Assembly: GCF_900105885.1 (NCBI RefSeq)
Contig: NZ_LT629780.1
Coordinates: forward strand, 2,294,001 to 2,358,000
Length of the DNA: 64,000 bases
Source of the DNA: Pseudomonas guangdongensis
GTDB lineage: Bacteria; Pseudomonadota; Gammaproteobacteria; Pseudomonadales; Pseudomonadaceae
Direction of reading: 5' to 3'
Part shown: piece after piece, positions 18,364 through 32,279 of the stretch
Numbering within the stretch: the first letter of the stretch is position 1
Layout of the letters: each line of letters begins with the position of its first letter
The notes under the pieces: model-generated
Databases searched by the model: none
What the model was told of the DNA's origin: nothing
What the model saw: the letters and a program-made list of their open reading frames with translations, nothing else
Translations under genes and position numbers: made by a program

Positions 18364-19563
18364 TCAGATCGTTCCGGCGTTTTTCAGGGCGGCAATGGCG
18401 GCGGCGTCGTAGCCCAGGCGCGCGAGAATGGCCGCGGTATGCTCGCCCAGCTGTGGGCCGATCCACTCGGTGCCGCCGGGCGTCTCGGAGAGCTTCGGCA
18501 CGATGCCGGGCATCCGGAACTCTTTGCCGTCCGGCAGGCGCGCCTTCTGCAGCATGTCGCGGGCGAGGAACTGCGGATCGCTGAACATGTCCTCGGCGCT
18601 GTAGATGCGACTGGCCGGCACCTCGGCCTGCTGCAGCACCGCCAGCACCGCGTCCAGCGGCAGCGAGCGCACCCAGACGTCGATCGCCGCGTACAGCTCG
18701 TCGCGGCGCGCATCGCGGCCGGCGTTGTCGGCCAATTGCGGATCGTTGGCCAGGTCTTCGCGGCCGATGGCCAGCATGAAGCGTTTGAAGATGGCGTCGC
18801 CGTTGGCGCCGATCTGCACATGCTTGCCGTCGGCGCTGGTGTGGATCGACGAGGGGGTGATGCCGGGCATGATGTTGCCGGTGCGCTCGCGGATGAAGCC
18901 GAACACGTCGAACTCCGGCACCAGGCTTTCCATCATGGCGAATACCGCCTCGTACAGCGCCACGTCCACCACCTGGCCCTGGCCGCCGTTGACCTCGCGG
19001 TGGCGCAGCGCCATCAGCGCGCCGATCACACCCCACAGCGCGGCGATCGAGTCGCCGATGGAGATGCCGGTGCGCACCGGCGGGCGGTCCTTGAAGCCGG
19101 TGATGTAGCGCAGCCCGCCCATCGACTCGCCCACCGCGCCGAAGCCCGGCTGGTCCTTCATCGGCCCGGTCTGGCCGAAGCCGGACAGGCGCACCATCAC
19201 CAGCTTCGGGTTCAGCGCGTGCAGCACCTCCCAGCCGAGGCCGAGCTTCTCCAGCACGCCGGGGCGGAAGTTCTCGATGACGATGTCCGCTTCGGCCACC
19301 AGTTGCTTGAGGATGGCCTGGGCTTCGGGGTGCTTGAGGTTGAGGGTCAGCGACTGCTTGTTGCGCGCCTGCACGAACCACCACAGCGAGGTGCCCTCGT
19401 ACAGCTTGCGCCACTTGCGCAGCGGATCGCCGCCGTCGGGCGACTCGATCTTGATCACATCGGCGCCGAACTCGGCGCAGATGCGCGAGGCGAACGGGCC
19501 GGCGATCAGGGTGCCGAGTTCGATGACCTTGAGGCCGGCGAGGGGTTTGGCGGGCAGGGACAT
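18364..19563 (-). CDS. CaiB/BaiF family CoA-transferase
   Basis: A 399-residue type III CoA transferase. Signatures are GLKVIELGTLIAGPFASRICAEFGADVIKIE, the RNKQSLTLNLK segment, ENFRPGVLEKLGLGWEVL and VVDVALYEAVFAMME; the family uses an Asp to form the CoA ester intermediate. It moves CoA between carboxylic acids; dicarboxylates such as glutarate or succinate are candidates because a similar enzyme sits by glutaryl-CoA dehydrogenase in P. aeruginosa as I recall. No acyl-CoA dehydrogenase is adjacent here, so the substrate stays open. Confidence 0.87.
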   Translation of the reverse strand: MSLPAKPLAGLKVIELGTLIAGPFASRICAEFGADVIKIESPDGGDPLRKWRKLYEGTSLWWFVQARNKQSLTLNLKHPEAQAILKQLVAEADIVIENFRPGVLEKLGLGWEVLHALNPKLVMVRLSGFGQTGPMKDQPGFGAVGESMGGLRYITGFKDRPPVRTGISIGDSIAALWGVIGALMALRHREVNGGQGQVVDVALYEAVFAMMESLVPEFDVFGFIRERTGNIMPGITPSSIHTSADGKHVQIGANGDAIFKRFMLAIGREDLANDPQLADNAGRDARRDELYAAIDVWVRSLPLDAVLAVLQQAEVPASRIYSAEDMFSDPQFLARDMLQKARLPDGKEFRMPGIVPKLSETPGGTEWIGPQLGEHTAAILARLGYDAAAIAALKNAGTI

Positions 19564-19753
19564 GGTGGCTCCTAGAGGGAAGGCTTGGCCAAGCCTAGGC
19601 GATTGCCGGGCGCGCGGCGAGAGTCCGCGCCGGCAGGCTGCGCGCCGGTGCGCGCCGAAGGGGCGCGCGGCCGGTGGCGCTGCAGCGGGTGCCGGGCCGT
19701 CGGGTGGTTTCGGGTACACTGCCGGCCTTTTTTCCTTCCATCCGGAACGCCCC

Positions 19754-20299
19754 ATGGCCCTGCAGTCCACGCCCTACAAAGTCGAACTCAACCTCACCGA
19801 TCTGGATCGCGGGGTCTACGAGAACCTGCGCTTCACCGTCGCCAAGCACCCCTCGGAAACCGAGGAGCGCATGGCGGTGCGGCTGATCGCCTATGCGCTG
19901 TTCTACAACGAGCAGCTGGCCTTCGGCCGCGGCCTGTCCGATGTGGACGAGCCGGCGCTGTGGGAAAAGAGCCTGGACGGTCGCGTGCTGCACTGGATCG
20001 AGGTCGGCCAGCCGGACGCCGAGCGCATCACCTGGTGCTCACGGCGCACCGAGCGCACCAGCCTGCTGGCCTACGGCAACCTGCGCGTCTGGCAGGGCAA
20101 GGTGGTCGATGCGGTGAAGACCCTGAAGAACGTCCATATCGCCGCGCTGCCCCAGGAGCCGCTGGCCGAGCTGGCCCGCGACCTGCCGCGCAGCATCAGC
20201 TGGAGCCTGATGATCAGCGAAGGCACCCTGTTCGTCACCGACGAACGCGGCCAGCAGCACGAACTGCAGCTGGAGTGGCTGCTCGGCGAGCGCGGCTGA
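19754..20299 (+). CDS. yaeQ: YaeQ family protein
   Basis: A 181-residue YaeQ family protein with the conserved stretch KHPSETEERMAVRLIAYALFY and the LAFGRGLSDVDEPALWEKSLDG segment. YaeQ has a PD-(D/E)XK nuclease-like fold and was first reported to affect hemolysin expression in RfaH mutants, but its reaction is unknown. A TACACT box about 34 bases before the start may be its -10 element. It precedes recJ, as in P. aeruginosa. Confidence 0.87.
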   Translation: MALQSTPYKVELNLTDLDRGVYENLRFTVAKHPSETEERMAVRLIAYALFYNEQLAFGRGLSDVDEPALWEKSLDGRVLHWIEVGQPDAERITWCSRRTERTSLLAYGNLRVWQGKVVDAVKTLKNVHIAALPQEPLAELARDLPRSISWSLMISEGTLFVTDERGQQHELQLEWLLGERG

Positions 20300-20511
20300 G
20301 CGACCGCCCGGCGCCTTGCGCCGAGTGCCGGCGGGCTGCTTCGGCCGCTGCGGCGAGCGGCGCGGCGCTCCAGCGAGGCTCAGGGTGGCAGCGGCGCTTC
20401 GCGCGCCTGCCCGGCTCCGCGCCGTCCGGCGGCCACGGCATTCCTGTTATGCTTGCCGCCCCTTGCGGCGCTCCAGCCGCCGCCCGTCCCGGCCACACGA
20501 CCCGAGTTCCG

Positions 20512-22227
20512 ATGCGCATCGTTCCCCGCTCCCTGCCGTCCGTCCTGCCCGACCTGGGCGACCTGCCGCCGCTGCTGACCCGCCTGTACGCCGCCCGCGG
20601 CGTGCAGTCCGCCGCCGAGCTGGACAAGGCGCTGGCGCGGCTGATCCCGTACCGCGAGCTGAAGGGCATCGACGCCGCGGTCGAACTGCTGGTGACGGCG
20701 CTGGAAAGCCGTCAGCGCATGCTGATCGTCGGCGATTTCGACGCCGACGGCGCCACCGCGAGCAGCGTCGGCGTGCTGGCGCTGCGCATGCTCGGCGCCG
20801 CCCACGTCGACTACCTGGTGCCCAACCGCTTCGAGTACGGCTACGGCCTGACTCCGGAGATCGTCGCGGTGGCGCTGGACAAGCGCCCCGAACTGCTGAT
20901 CACCGTCGACAACGGCATTTCCAGCATCGACGGCGTGGCGGCGGCCAAGGCGGCGGGCCTCAAGGTGCTGGTCACCGACCACCACCTGCCCGGCCCGGAG
21001 CTGCCGGCGGCCGATGCTATCGTCAATCCCAACCAGCCGGGCTGCGGCTTCCCGAGCAAGGCGCTGGCCGGGGTCGGGGTGATCTTCTATGTACTGCTGG
21101 CCCTGCGCGCGCGGCTGCGCGAGCTGGACTGGTTCGCCCGCGCAGGCATTGCCGAACCGAACCTGGCCGAGCTGCTCGACCTGGTGGCCCTCGGCAGCGT
21201 CGCCGACGTGGTGCCGCTGGACGCCAACAACCGCATCCTGGTTCACCAGGGCCTGGCGCGCATCCGCGCCGGGCGGGCGCGGCCGGGGCTGCGCGCGCTG
21301 CTCGAGGTGGCCGGCCGCGACCACCGGCGCATCACCTCCACCGATCTCGGCTTCATCCTCGGCCCGCGCCTGAATGCCGCCGGCCGGCTGGACGACATGA
21401 GCCTCGGCATCGAGTGCCTGCTGTGCGAGGACGAGGCGCTGGCCCGCGACATGGCCCAGCAGCTCGATCAGCTCAACCACGACCGCAAGGCCATCGAGCA
21501 GGGCATGCAGCGCGAGGCGCTAGCCCAGCTCAAGGAGCTGAAAGTCGAGGAGCTGCCGTTCGGCCTGTGCCTGTTCGACGCCGACTGGCACCAGGGGGTG
21601 ATCGGCATCCTCGCCTCGCGCCTCAAGGAGCGTTACCACCGGCCGACCATCGCCTTTGCCGATGCCGGCGACGGCGTGCTCAAGGGTTCGGCGCGCTCGA
21701 TCCCCGGCTTCCACATCCGCGATGCGCTGGACGCGGTGGCGGCCCGCCATCCGGGGCTGATCAGCAAGTTCGGCGGCCACGCCATGGCCGCCGGCCTGTC
21801 GCTGCCGCAGGCCAACTTCGGTGCCTTCGCCGCCGCCTTCGACGCCGAGGTGCGCCGCCAGCTGGTCGAGGACGACCTCGCCGGGCGCCTGCTCACCGAC
21901 GGCTCGCTGGCCGCCGAGGAGTTCCGCCTGGATCTCGCCCAGCAGCTGCGCCACGCCGGTCCCTGGGGCCAGCACTTCCCCGAGCCGCTGTTCCACGGCG
22001 TGTTCGAGATCGTCCAGCAGCGCATCGTCGGCGAGCGCCATCTCAAGCTGGTGCTGAAGAGCGAATGCGGTCGCGCCCAGCTCGACGCCATCGCCTTCAA
22101 CGTCGACCGCGAACTGTGGCCCAACCCGACGATCCGCTGGGCCGAGGTGGCCTACCGGCTGGACGTCAACGAGTACCGTGGCCAGGAAAGTGTGCAGCTG
22201 ATGGTCGCCCATCTCGAACCGCGCTGA
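20512..22227 (+). CDS. recJ: Single-stranded-DNA-specific exonuclease RecJ
   Basis: A 571-residue DHH-family 5'-3' ssDNA exonuclease for recombinational and mismatch repair. Metal-binding motifs are DFDADG (D75, D77, D79), VTDHH (D156-H158) and GSVADVVPLD; the DHHA1 part has SKFGGHAMAAGLSL and the OB-fold C-terminus ends VAYRLDVNEYRGQESVQLM. The start was chosen at MRIVPRSLPS because longer frames extend into non-conserved sequence. A 212-base GC-rich gap before it holds no other gene. Confidence 0.95.
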   Translation: MRIVPRSLPSVLPDLGDLPPLLTRLYAARGVQSAAELDKALARLIPYRELKGIDAAVELLVTALESRQRMLIVGDFDADGATASSVGVLALRMLGAAHVDYLVPNRFEYGYGLTPEIVAVALDKRPELLITVDNGISSIDGVAAAKAAGLKVLVTDHHLPGPELPAADAIVNPNQPGCGFPSKALAGVGVIFYVLLALRARLRELDWFARAGIAEPNLAELLDLVALGSVADVVPLDANNRILVHQGLARIRAGRARPGLRALLEVAGRDHRRITSTDLGFILGPRLNAAGRLDDMSLGIECLLCEDEALARDMAQQLDQLNHDRKAIEQGMQREALAQLKELKVEELPFGLCLFDADWHQGVIGILASRLKERYHRPTIAFADAGDGVLKGSARSIPGFHIRDALDAVAARHPGLISKFGGHAMAAGLSLPQANFGAFAAAFDAEVRRQLVEDDLAGRLLTDGSLAAEEFRLDLAQQLRHAGPWGQHFPEPLFHGVFEIVQQRIVGERHLKLVLKSECGRAQLDAIAFNVDRELWPNPTIRWAEVAYRLDVNEYRGQESVQLMVAHLEPR

Positions 22228-23451
<1,224 letters not shown>

Positions 23452-23544
23452 GCGGTCACATCGCCTTGCACTTTTGCGCGGCTTCGCGCTGCCCGGCGCG
23501 CAGCGCCCTCGGCATAATCGCCCGATCTTCAGCGGAGAACTCCC

Positions 23545-24269
23545 ATGGACACACGCAGTCTGCTCGACCAGTTGCTCAAGGCCGCCCCCGGCCTGCTGGG
23601 CAGCGCCGGTTCATCATCGAAGTCGCGCCCCGCCGGGCGACCGGACGGCAAGGAAGGCAAGGGCGGCAAGGGCGGCAAGGACAGCGGGCTGGGCAGCCTG
23701 CTGTCCGGCGCGGCCGGCGGCGGTCTGGCGGCCGGCGCCATCGGTCTGCTGCTGGGCAGCAAGAAGGCGCGCAAGTACGGCGGCAAGGCGCTGACCTACG
23801 GCGGCCTGGCGGCGCTCGGGGTGATGGCCTACAAGGCCTATGGCAACTGGCAGAAGCAGCAGGGCGCCAGCCAGCCGGCCACCGCGCCGCAGACCCTCGA
23901 CCGCCTGCCGCCGGCGCAGGTCGAGCAGCACAGCCATGCGATCCTCCAGGCGCTGATCGCCGCGGCCAAGGCCGACGGGCACATCGACGCGCGCGAGCGC
24001 GAGCTGATCGACGCCGAGGTCGCGCGTCTGAGCGGCGATGCGCAGCTGCTGGCCTGGATCGACGGCGAGCTGAACCGCCCGCTCGATCCGGCGGCGGTGG
24101 CCCGCGCCGCGCAGACCCCGGAGATGGCCGCCGAGATGTACCTGGCCAGCCGCCTGCTGATCGACGAGGAAAACTTCATGGAGCGCGCCTACCTAGACGA
24201 GCTGGCCCGCCAGCTGCGTCTCGACCCGGCGCTGCGCGGCGAGCTGGACCGTCAGGTGGCCGAGGCCGG

Positions 24270-24273
<4 letters not shown>
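23545..24273 (+). CDS. DUF533 (YebE-like) inner membrane protein
   Basis: A 242-residue YebE/DUF533 protein. An N-terminal Gly/Lys-rich stretch is followed by a Gly-rich membrane segment (AAGGGLAAGAIGLLLGSKKARK, GGLAALGVMAYKAY). The C-terminal part (about 125-240) is a TerB-like helical domain with ALIAAAKADGHIDARERELI, an acidic motif that in TerB domains can bind metal. Function is unknown; YebE responds to Cpx envelope stress in E. coli. It overlaps the convergent LysR gene by four bases. Confidence 0.82.
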
Positions 24274-26434
<2,161 letters not shown>

Positions 26435-26459
26435 GGCGTGACACACCGCCCGCAATGAT

Positions 26460-26486
26460 CGCGCCCATGCTTTCTGCATGGGCGCG
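26460..26486 (+). terminator. Intercistronic hairpin between adhC and fghA
   Basis: An 11-bp stem (core GCGCCCATGC and GCATGGGCGC over loop TTTCT) lies between the adhC stop and the fghA ribosome site. No T-run follows, so it is more likely an mRNA-stabilising or attenuating hairpin than a full terminator. Confidence 0.45.
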
Positions 26487-26519
26487 CCGTTTCCGGACCT
26501 CATGCAAGGAGTTCCCCCC

Positions 26520-27368
26520 ATGAGCCTCGAACTGCTTTCCAGCCAGAAGAGCTTCGGCGGCTGGCACAACCGCTACCGTCACCGCTCGGCCACCCTCCAG
26601 TGCGACATGGTGCTCGCCGTCTACCTGCCGCCGCAGGCCGAACCGGACGCGAAGCTGCCGGTGCTCTACTGGCTGAGCGGGCTGACCTGCAGCGACGAGA
26701 ACTTCATGCAGAAGGCCGGCGCCCAGCGCCTGGCTGCCGAACTGGGGCTGGTGCTGGTGGCGCCGGACACCAGCCCGCGCGGCCCTGACGTGCCGGGCGA
26801 CCCGGACGGCGCCTGGGACTTCGGCCACGGCGCCGGCTTCTACCTGAACGCCACCGAGCAGCCCTGGGCGCAGCATTACCACATGCACGACTACGTGGTG
26901 CAGGAGCTGCCGGCGCTGGTCGAGGCGAACTTCCCGGTCAACGACAAGCGCGGCATCAGTGGCCACTCGATGGGCGGGCACGGCGCGCTGGTCTGCGCCC
27001 TGCGCAATCCCGGGCGCTACCGCTCGCTGTCGGCGTTCGCGCCGATCGCCAACCCGAGCAGCTGTCCGTGGGGCGAGAAGGCCTTTACCCGCTATCTGGG
27101 CGCGGATCGCGACGCCTGGCGCGGCTGGGATGCCTGTGCGCTGCTGGCCGAGCGCCCGGCCCGGCACCTGCCGATCCTGGTCGACCAGGGCGATGCCGAC
27201 AGCTTCCTCGATGTGCAGCTCAAGCCGGCGGTCCTGCAGGCCGCGGCGGCGGCGGTCGGCCAGCCGCTGACCCTGCGCCTGCAGCCGGGCTACGACCACA
27301 GCTACTGGTTCGTCGCCAGCTTCATCGACGACCACCTGCGCCACCACGCGGCAGCGCTGCACGGCTGA
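26520..27368 (+). CDS. fghA: S-formylglutathione hydrolase
   Basis: A 282-residue esterase D family enzyme that hydrolyses S-formylglutathione to formate and glutathione. The nucleophile elbow is [12 protein letters not shown], and the C-terminal catalytic His is in PGYDHSYWF, the family's hallmark end. Start [19 protein letters not shown] is conserved, with an AAGGAG ribosome site nine bases upstream. It works directly after AdhC. Confidence 0.95.
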   Translation: MSLELLSSQKSFGGWHNRYRHRSATLQCDMVLAVYLPPQAEPDAKLPVLYWLSGLTCSDENFMQKAGAQRLAAELGLVLVAPDTSPRGPDVPGDPDGAWDFGHGAGFYLNATEQPWAQHYHMHDYVVQELPALVEANFPVNDKRGISGHSMGGHGALVCALRNPGRYRSLSAFAPIANPSSCPWGEKAFTRYLGADRDAWRGWDACALLAERPARHLPILVDQGDADSFLDVQLKPAVLQAAAAAVGQPLTLRLQPGYDHSYWFVASFIDDHLRHHAAALHG

Positions 27369-27439
27369 CCCCCGCGCCGCCCGCGGCGCGGCAACTCCTG
27401 TAGAATCGGCGCCCCGACTTCTGCAAGGCGTTGTCAATC

Positions 27440-27913
27440 ATGCGTATCGGCCACGGCTACGACGTGCATCGTTTCGGCGAGGGCGAGTTCATCACCCTCG
27501 GCGGCGTGCGCATTCCCCACCGCTTCGGGCTCATCGCCCACTCCGACGGCGACGTGCTGCTGCATGCGCTGAGCGATGCGCTGCTCGGCGCGGCGGCGCT
27601 CGGCGACATCGGCCGGCATTTTCCCGACACCGACCCGCAGTTCAAGGGCGCCGACAGTCGCGTCCTGCTGCGCCATGTGCTCGGTCTGATCCACGCCAAG
27701 GGCTGGCGGGTCGGCAACCTCGACGCCACCATCGTCGCCCAGGCGCCGAAGATGGCTCCGCACATCGAAGCGATGCGCGCGCACATCGCCGCCGATCTGC
27801 AGATCGAGCCCGATGCGGTCAACGTCAAGGCCACCACCACCGAGAAGCTCGGCTTCGCCGGCCGCGAGGAGGGCATCGCCGTGCACGCGGTCGCCCTGCT
27901 GCTGCCGCGATGA
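27440..27913 (+). CDS. ispF: 2-C-methyl-D-erythritol 2,4-cyclodiphosphate synthase
   Basis: A 157-residue enzyme of the MEP isoprenoid pathway. Zinc ligands D8 and H10 (GYDVH) and H42 ([10 protein letters not shown]) are present, as are [19 protein letters not shown] and the terminal [21 protein letters not shown]. The length is exactly typical. A TAGAAT box at 27401 may be its -10 element. Its stop overlaps truD in ATGA. Confidence 0.96.
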   Translation: MRIGHGYDVHRFGEGEFITLGGVRIPHRFGLIAHSDGDVLLHALSDALLGAAALGDIGRHFPDTDPQFKGADSRVLLRHVLGLIHAKGWRVGNLDATIVAQAPKMAPHIEAMRAHIAADLQIEPDAVNVKATTTEKLGFAGREEGIAVHAVALLLPR

Positions 27914-28977
27914 GCGCGCTCGACGAGCAGGCGCTGCTCGGCCCGACCGCCTGGGGCCAGCCTTGCGGCAGCGCGGTGCTCAAGCACACGGCGGAGGACT
28001 TTCAGGTCAACGAGGTGCTGGACATTCCGCTGTCCGGCAGCGGCGAGCATCTGTGGCTGTGGGTGGAGAAGCGTGGCCTGAATACCGAGGACGCCGCGCG
28101 GCGCATCGCCCGCGCCGCCGGCGTGCCGCTCAAGGCGATCAGCTATGCCGGCCTCAAGGATCGCCAGGCGCTGACCCGCCAGTGGTTCAGCCTGCACCTG
28201 CCGGGCAAGGCCGACCCCGACCTGGCGGCGGCCGAGGGCGACGACCTGCGCATCCTCGAACGCACCCGCCACTCGCGCAAGCTGCAGCGCGGCGCCCATG
28301 CCGCCAACGGCTTCGTCATCCGCCTGACCGCCCTCGATGCCGACCGCGCCGTGCTGGAGCAGCGCCTGGCGCAGATCGCCGCCGGCGGGGTGCCCAACTA
28401 TTTCGGTTTGCAGCGCTTCGGCTTCGACGGCGGCAACCTGCACGAGGCCCGCCACTGGGCCGCGCAGGGCACGCTGCCCGAGCAGCGCAACCGCCGCTCG
28501 CGGGTGCTGTCGGCGGCGCGCAGCTACCTGTTCAACCGGGTGCTGGCGGCGCGCATCGCCGAGGGCTGCTGGAACCGCGCGCTGCCCGGCGACCGGCTGG
28601 CCTTCACCGACAGTCGCAGCCACTTCCTCGCCGGCGCGGCCGACTGCCACGATCCGCGCCTGGCCGCACTCGACCTGCATCCCACCGGCCCGCTGTTCGG
28701 CGCCGGCGCGCTGGAAACCGGCGGCGCGCCGCAGGCGCTGGAGCAGCAGCTGCAGGCGGAGGAAGCGGCTCTGGTCGACTGGCTGGCGGGTGCCGGACTG
28801 GAGCAGATGCGCCGCATTCTGCGCCTCCCCATTGCCGGGCTGACGTGGCATTATCCCGCCACCGATACCCTGCAACTGGAATTCGTCCTGCCGGCCGGTT
28901 GCTTCGCCACCGTGGTGGTGCGCGAACTGGTCCGGTTGCTGCCGACAGGATCTATGGATATCCCATGCGAATTTTGA
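27910..28977 (+). CDS. truD: tRNA pseudouridine(13) synthase
   Basis: A 355-residue TruD. The catalytic Asp is D84 in [16 protein letters not shown], and the TruD insertion domain includes [18 protein letters not shown]. It modifies U13 of tRNA-Glu. The start overlaps the ispF stop by four bases, and its 3' end overlaps surE by 13 bases. Confidence 0.95.
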   Translation: MSALDEQALLGPTAWGQPCGSAVLKHTAEDFQVNEVLDIPLSGSGEHLWLWVEKRGLNTEDAARRIARAAGVPLKAISYAGLKDRQALTRQWFSLHLPGKADPDLAAAEGDDLRILERTRHSRKLQRGAHAANGFVIRLTALDADRAVLEQRLAQIAAGGVPNYFGLQRFGFDGGNLHEARHWAAQGTLPEQRNRRSRVLSAARSYLFNRVLAARIAEGCWNRALPGDRLAFTDSRSHFLAGAADCHDPRLAALDLHPTGPLFGAGALETGGAPQALEQQLQAEEAALVDWLAGAGLEQMRRILRLPIAGLTWHYPATDTLQLEFVLPAGCFATVVVRELVRLLPTGSMDIPCEF

Positions 28978-29711
28978 TCGCCAACGACGACGGCGTTTAC
29001 GCCCCCGGCCTCGTCGCGCTGCACCAGGCGCTGGCCGACTATGCCGAGTGCGCGGTGGTCGCACCCGACCAGGATCGCAGCGGTGCCAGCAGTTCGCTGA
29101 CCCTCGACCGTCCGCTGCATCCGCAGCGTCTGGACAACGGCTACATCAGCATCAACGGTACGCCGACCGACTGTGTGCACCTGGCCCTCAACGGCCTGCT
29201 CGAACATACCCCGGAGATGGTGGTTTCGGGGATCAACCTGGGCGCCAACCTGGGCGACGACGTGCTGTATTCCGGCACGGTGGCGGCGGCCCTGGAAGGA
29301 CGCTTCCTCGACAAGCCGGCGTTCGCCTTCTCGCTGCTGTCGCGACAGACCGACAACCTGCCGGCCGCCGCGCAGATCGCCCGACGCCTGGTGGCCATGC
29401 ATGACCAGCTCGACCTGCCGCCGCGCACGGTGCTCAACGTCAATATCCCCAACCTGCCGCTGGAGCGCATCCGCGGCATCCAGCTGACCCGCCTCGGCCA
29501 CCGCGCCCGCGCCGCCGCACCGGTCAAGTCGGTCAACCCGCGCGGCAAGGAAGGCTACTGGATCGCGGTGGCCGGCGATGCCGAGGACGGCGGCCCGGGG
29601 ACCGACTTCCACGCAGTGATGCAGGGCTACGTGTCGATCACCCCGTTGCAGCTGGACCGCACCTTCCACGAAGGCTTCCGCGGTCTGGGCATTCTGGAGA
29701 CGTTGTTGTGA
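28965..29711 (+). CDS. surE: 5'/3'-nucleotidase SurE
   Basis: A 248-residue metal-dependent nucleotidase linked to stationary-phase survival. The active site is given by ANDDG (D8, D9), S39 in [10 protein letters not shown] and the [19 protein letters not shown] segment with the metal-binding Asn. It starts inside the end of truD and ends overlapping the alternative pcm start, so the group behaves as an operon leading to rpoS. Confidence 0.96.
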   Translation: MRILIANDDGVYAPGLVALHQALADYAECAVVAPDQDRSGASSSLTLDRPLHPQRLDNGYISINGTPTDCVHLALNGLLEHTPEMVVSGINLGANLGDDVLYSGTVAAALEGRFLDKPAFAFSLLSRQTDNLPAAAQIARRLVAMHDQLDLPPRTVLNVNIPNLPLERIRGIQLTRLGHRARAAAPVKSVNPRGKEGYWIAVAGDAEDGGPGTDFHAVMQGYVSITPLQLDRTFHEGFRGLGILETLL

Positions 29712-29743
29712 CAAGGAACGACCTGCAGCGCCGAGGGATCGGC

Positions 29744-30379
29744 ATGACTTCCCAGCGCACCCGCGAGCGGCTGATCCAGCGCCTCTGCGAGGAGGGATTG
29801 TCGGATGCGCGGGTGCTCGAAGTGATCCGCCGCACGCCGCGCCACCTATTCGTCGACGAGGCGCTGGCCCATCGCGCCTACGAGGACACCGCGCTGCCGA
29901 TCGGCCACAACCAGACCATCTCGCAGCCGTTCATGGTCGCGCGGATGAGCGAGCTGCTGCTGGCCAGCGGACCGCTGGACAAGGTGCTGGAGATCGGCAC
30001 CGGTTCGGGCTACCAGACCGCGGTGCTCGCCCAACTGGTCGAGCGGGTGTTCTCGGTGGAGCGCATCCAGTCGCTGCAGGAGCGCGCCAAGGAGCGACTG
30101 CTCGAACTCGACCTGCGCAATGTGGTCTTTCGTTGGGGCGATGGCTGGGACGGCTGGTCGGCCCTGGCGCCCTACAACGGGATCATCGTGACCGCCGCCG
30201 CCAGCGAGGTGCCGCAGGCGCTGCTCGACCAGCTGGCGCCGGGCGGACGGCTGGTGATCCCGGTCGGCGCCGGCGACGAGCAGCAACTGCTGCTGATCGT
30301 CAACGAGGGTGGGCACTTCTCCCGGCAAATACTTGACTCGGTACGTTTCGTGCCTCTGCTGAGCGGCTCGGTGTTCTGA
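29744..30379 (+). CDS. pcm: Protein-L-isoaspartate O-methyltransferase
   Basis: A 211-residue AdoMet methyltransferase that repairs isoaspartyl residues in ageing proteins. Motifs are [36 protein letters not shown] and the AdoMet loop [14 protein letters not shown]. The ATG chosen has a GAGGGA ribosome site seven bases upstream and gives the common 211-residue length; a GTG overlapping the surE stop (29708) would add 12 residues and cannot be excluded. Confidence 0.93.
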   Translation: MTSQRTRERLIQRLCEEGLSDARVLEVIRRTPRHLFVDEALAHRAYEDTALPIGHNQTISQPFMVARMSELLLASGPLDKVLEIGTGSGYQTAVLAQLVERVFSVERIQSLQERAKERLLELDLRNVVFRWGDGWDGWSALAPYNGIIVTAAASEVPQALLDQLAPGGRLVIPVGAGDEQQLLLIVNEGGHFSRQILDSVRFVPLLSGSVF

Positions 30380-30407
30380 GTCCTCGGCCGTTCTGACGGA
30401 AAAAACA

Positions 30408-31343
30408 ATGCGAAATGCTTTCCTGCTGTTCGCCAAGGGCATGGCCATGGGCGCAGCCGACGTGGTGCCGGGGGTTTCCGGCGGCACCATCGCCTTCATC
30501 AGCGGCATCTACGACGAACTGCTGCGCTCCATCGGCGCGGTGCCGACGGCCCTGCGCCAGTTGCTGCGCGGTCGGGTGCGCGAGGCCTGGCAGACGGCCA
30601 ACGCCAATTTCCTGGTGATCCTGCTGAGCGGCGTGCTGACCAGCATCTTCAGTCTGGCGCGGGGCATCACCTGGCTGCTGGAGCACCAGCCGATCCCGCT
30701 GTGGTCGTTCTTCTTCGGTCTGATCCTGGTTTCGGTCTGGCTGGTCGGTCGGGAGATCTCGCGCTGGAACTGGGGCAGCATGCTGGGCTTCGGTCTCGGC
30801 GTGGCGTTCGCCTGGTGGATCACCGTGGCGGCCCCGATGCAGTGGGGGCACGACCCGCTGAGCCTGTTCTTCGCCGGCGCCATCGCCATCTGCGCGATGA
30901 TCCTGCCAGGCATCTCGGGCAGCTTCCTGCTGGTGCTGATGGGGCTCTATGCCTTCGTGCTGGAAGCGGTCAAGGGCTTCGATGTGGCGGTGCTGGCGGT
31001 GTTCGCCGCCGGCTGCGCCTGCGGCCTGCTGAGCTTCGCGCGGTTGCTGAGCTGGATGCTCGAACATGTGCGCACCCTGACTCTGACCTTCCTGACCGGG
31101 CTGATGCTCGGCTCGCTGAACAAGGTCTGGCCCTGGAAGGAGACCCTGACCTGGCGCGCCGACCGTCATGGCCAGTTGCAGCCGCTGCAGCAGGAGAACC
31201 TGTGGCCCTGGCACTACGCCCAGTCGAGCGGACAGGACGCGCAACTGCTGCTGGCGCTGCTGATGGCGCTGGGCGGCGTGTTGCTGGTCTGTGCTCTGGA
31301 ATGGTTTGCCAGGCGGCACCGGCCGCAGGTGGGGGAGGCATGA
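30408..31343 (+). CDS. DUF368 polyprenyl-phosphate transporter
   Basis: A 311-residue polytopic membrane protein with about eight helices. The opening GAADVVPGVSGGTIAFISGIYDELL and the internal ILPGISGSFLLVLMGLY are the paired DUF368 signature. DUF368 proteins (PopT) were shown to return undecaprenyl phosphate across the cytoplasmic membrane for reuse in peptidoglycan and LPS synthesis. Here it lies between pcm and nlpD and shares an ATGA overlap with nlpD. The assignment to undecaprenyl phosphate is by family. Confidence 0.85.
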   Translation: MRNAFLLFAKGMAMGAADVVPGVSGGTIAFISGIYDELLRSIGAVPTALRQLLRGRVREAWQTANANFLVILLSGVLTSIFSLARGITWLLEHQPIPLWSFFFGLILVSVWLVGREISRWNWGSMLGFGLGVAFAWWITVAAPMQWGHDPLSLFFAGAIAICAMILPGISGSFLLVLMGLYAFVLEAVKGFDVAVLAVFAAGCACGLLSFARLLSWMLEHVRTLTLTFLTGLMLGSLNKVWPWKETLTWRADRHGQLQPLQQENLWPWHYAQSSGQDAQLLLALLMALGGVLLVCALEWFARRHRPQVGEA

Positions 31344-32176
31344 GTCGGCTCATGAGCGGATTCGCGATGTCATCGCAGGGTCGCGGCGCGCTGCGTCTGT
31401 TGGCCGGGTTTGGGCTGTGCCTGGGGTTGGCGCTGCTGGGAGGCTGCGCCACGTCTACGGGAAGCAGCGTGTCCGTCGACAGCCGCGCTGCGAACGCCCG
31501 TCAGCCGGTCACCCAGGGACAGTACCGGGTCCAGCGTGGCGACACCCTGTATTCGATTGCCAGTCGCTATGGCTGGGAATGGCGCGCCCTGGCGACCCAC
31601 AACCGCATCGCCCCGCCCTACACGATTCATGTCGGGCAAGTGATCCGCTTCGGCACCTCGGGGCAGGCCCTGGCCAGCTCGCCGGCGCCCGCAGTGGTCG
31701 CACCGGTCGCAAGCCGGGCGCCCGGCAGTGCGGCCCGTCCCGCCGCTCCTGTGGCCGCGCCGAGCGTGCCGGCCACCACACCGGTGATGCCGTCTGCCCG
31801 CTCGGCCAGCGGCTGGTCATGGCCGGCCGTCGGTCAGGTGATCGAGGTGTTTTCGGCGAGCAATAGTTTGAACAAGGGCATTGATATCGCCGGAGATTTG
31901 GGCCAGCCTGTCCTTGCTGCACAAGATGGAAGCGTGGTGTACGCCGGTAGCGGTTTGCGGGGATACGGCGAGCTGGTCATCATCAAGCACAACGATACCT
32001 ACGTCAGTGCCTACGGCCACAACCGCAGGCTGCTGGTGAAGGAAGGACAGCGTGTCAAGGTAGGTCAGCAGATTGCGGAAATGGGCTCTACGGACACTGA
32101 CAGGGTGAAGCTGCATTTCGAGATTCGCCGTCAGGGCAAGCCCGTCGACCCGTTGCAGTATCTGCCACGCCGCTGA
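31340..32176 (+). CDS. nlpD: NlpD-like LysM/degenerate M23 lipoprotein
   Basis: A 278-residue lipoprotein with lipobox LGGC (C36 from the first ATG; further in-frame ATGs follow closely). A LysM domain ([18 protein letters not shown]) binds peptidoglycan; after an Ala/Pro linker comes an M23 fold ([31 protein letters not shown]). The zinc ligands are degenerate: the first His of HxxxD is Asn and the last HxH is KLH. This fits NlpD, a non-catalytic activator of amidases such as AmiC. In pseudomonads the rpoS promoter usually lies within nlpD. Confidence 0.9.
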   Translation: MSRLMSGFAMSSQGRGALRLLAGFGLCLGLALLGGCATSTGSSVSVDSRAANARQPVTQGQYRVQRGDTLYSIASRYGWEWRALATHNRIAPPYTIHVGQVIRFGTSGQALASSPAPAVVAPVASRAPGSAARPAAPVAAPSVPATTPVMPSARSASGWSWPAVGQVIEVFSASNSLNKGIDIAGDLGQPVLAAQDGSVVYAGSGLRGYGELVIIKHNDTYVSAYGHNRRLLVKEGQRVKVGQQIAEMGSTDTDRVKLHFEIRRQGKPVDPLQYLPRR

Positions 32177-32279
32177 GCTGTCACCTTTGCCGGATAGCGT
32201 GGGGGGACAGGACCCCGGCGCGTCAAAGGGATATGAGCGTACGAGGTCTTTTGTCGAGCTCAGCAAAGGACCAATAAAA

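Noticed and set aside
29708..29743. GTG start for pcm overlapping the surE stop
   Set aside because: Possible, but the internal ATG has a better ribosome site and gives the usual 211-residue length; both are noted in the entry.
31340..32176. NlpD-like protein as an active peptidase
   Set aside because: The zinc ligand positions are degenerate (Asn for the first His, KLH for HLH), so it is better read as a non-catalytic amidase activator.
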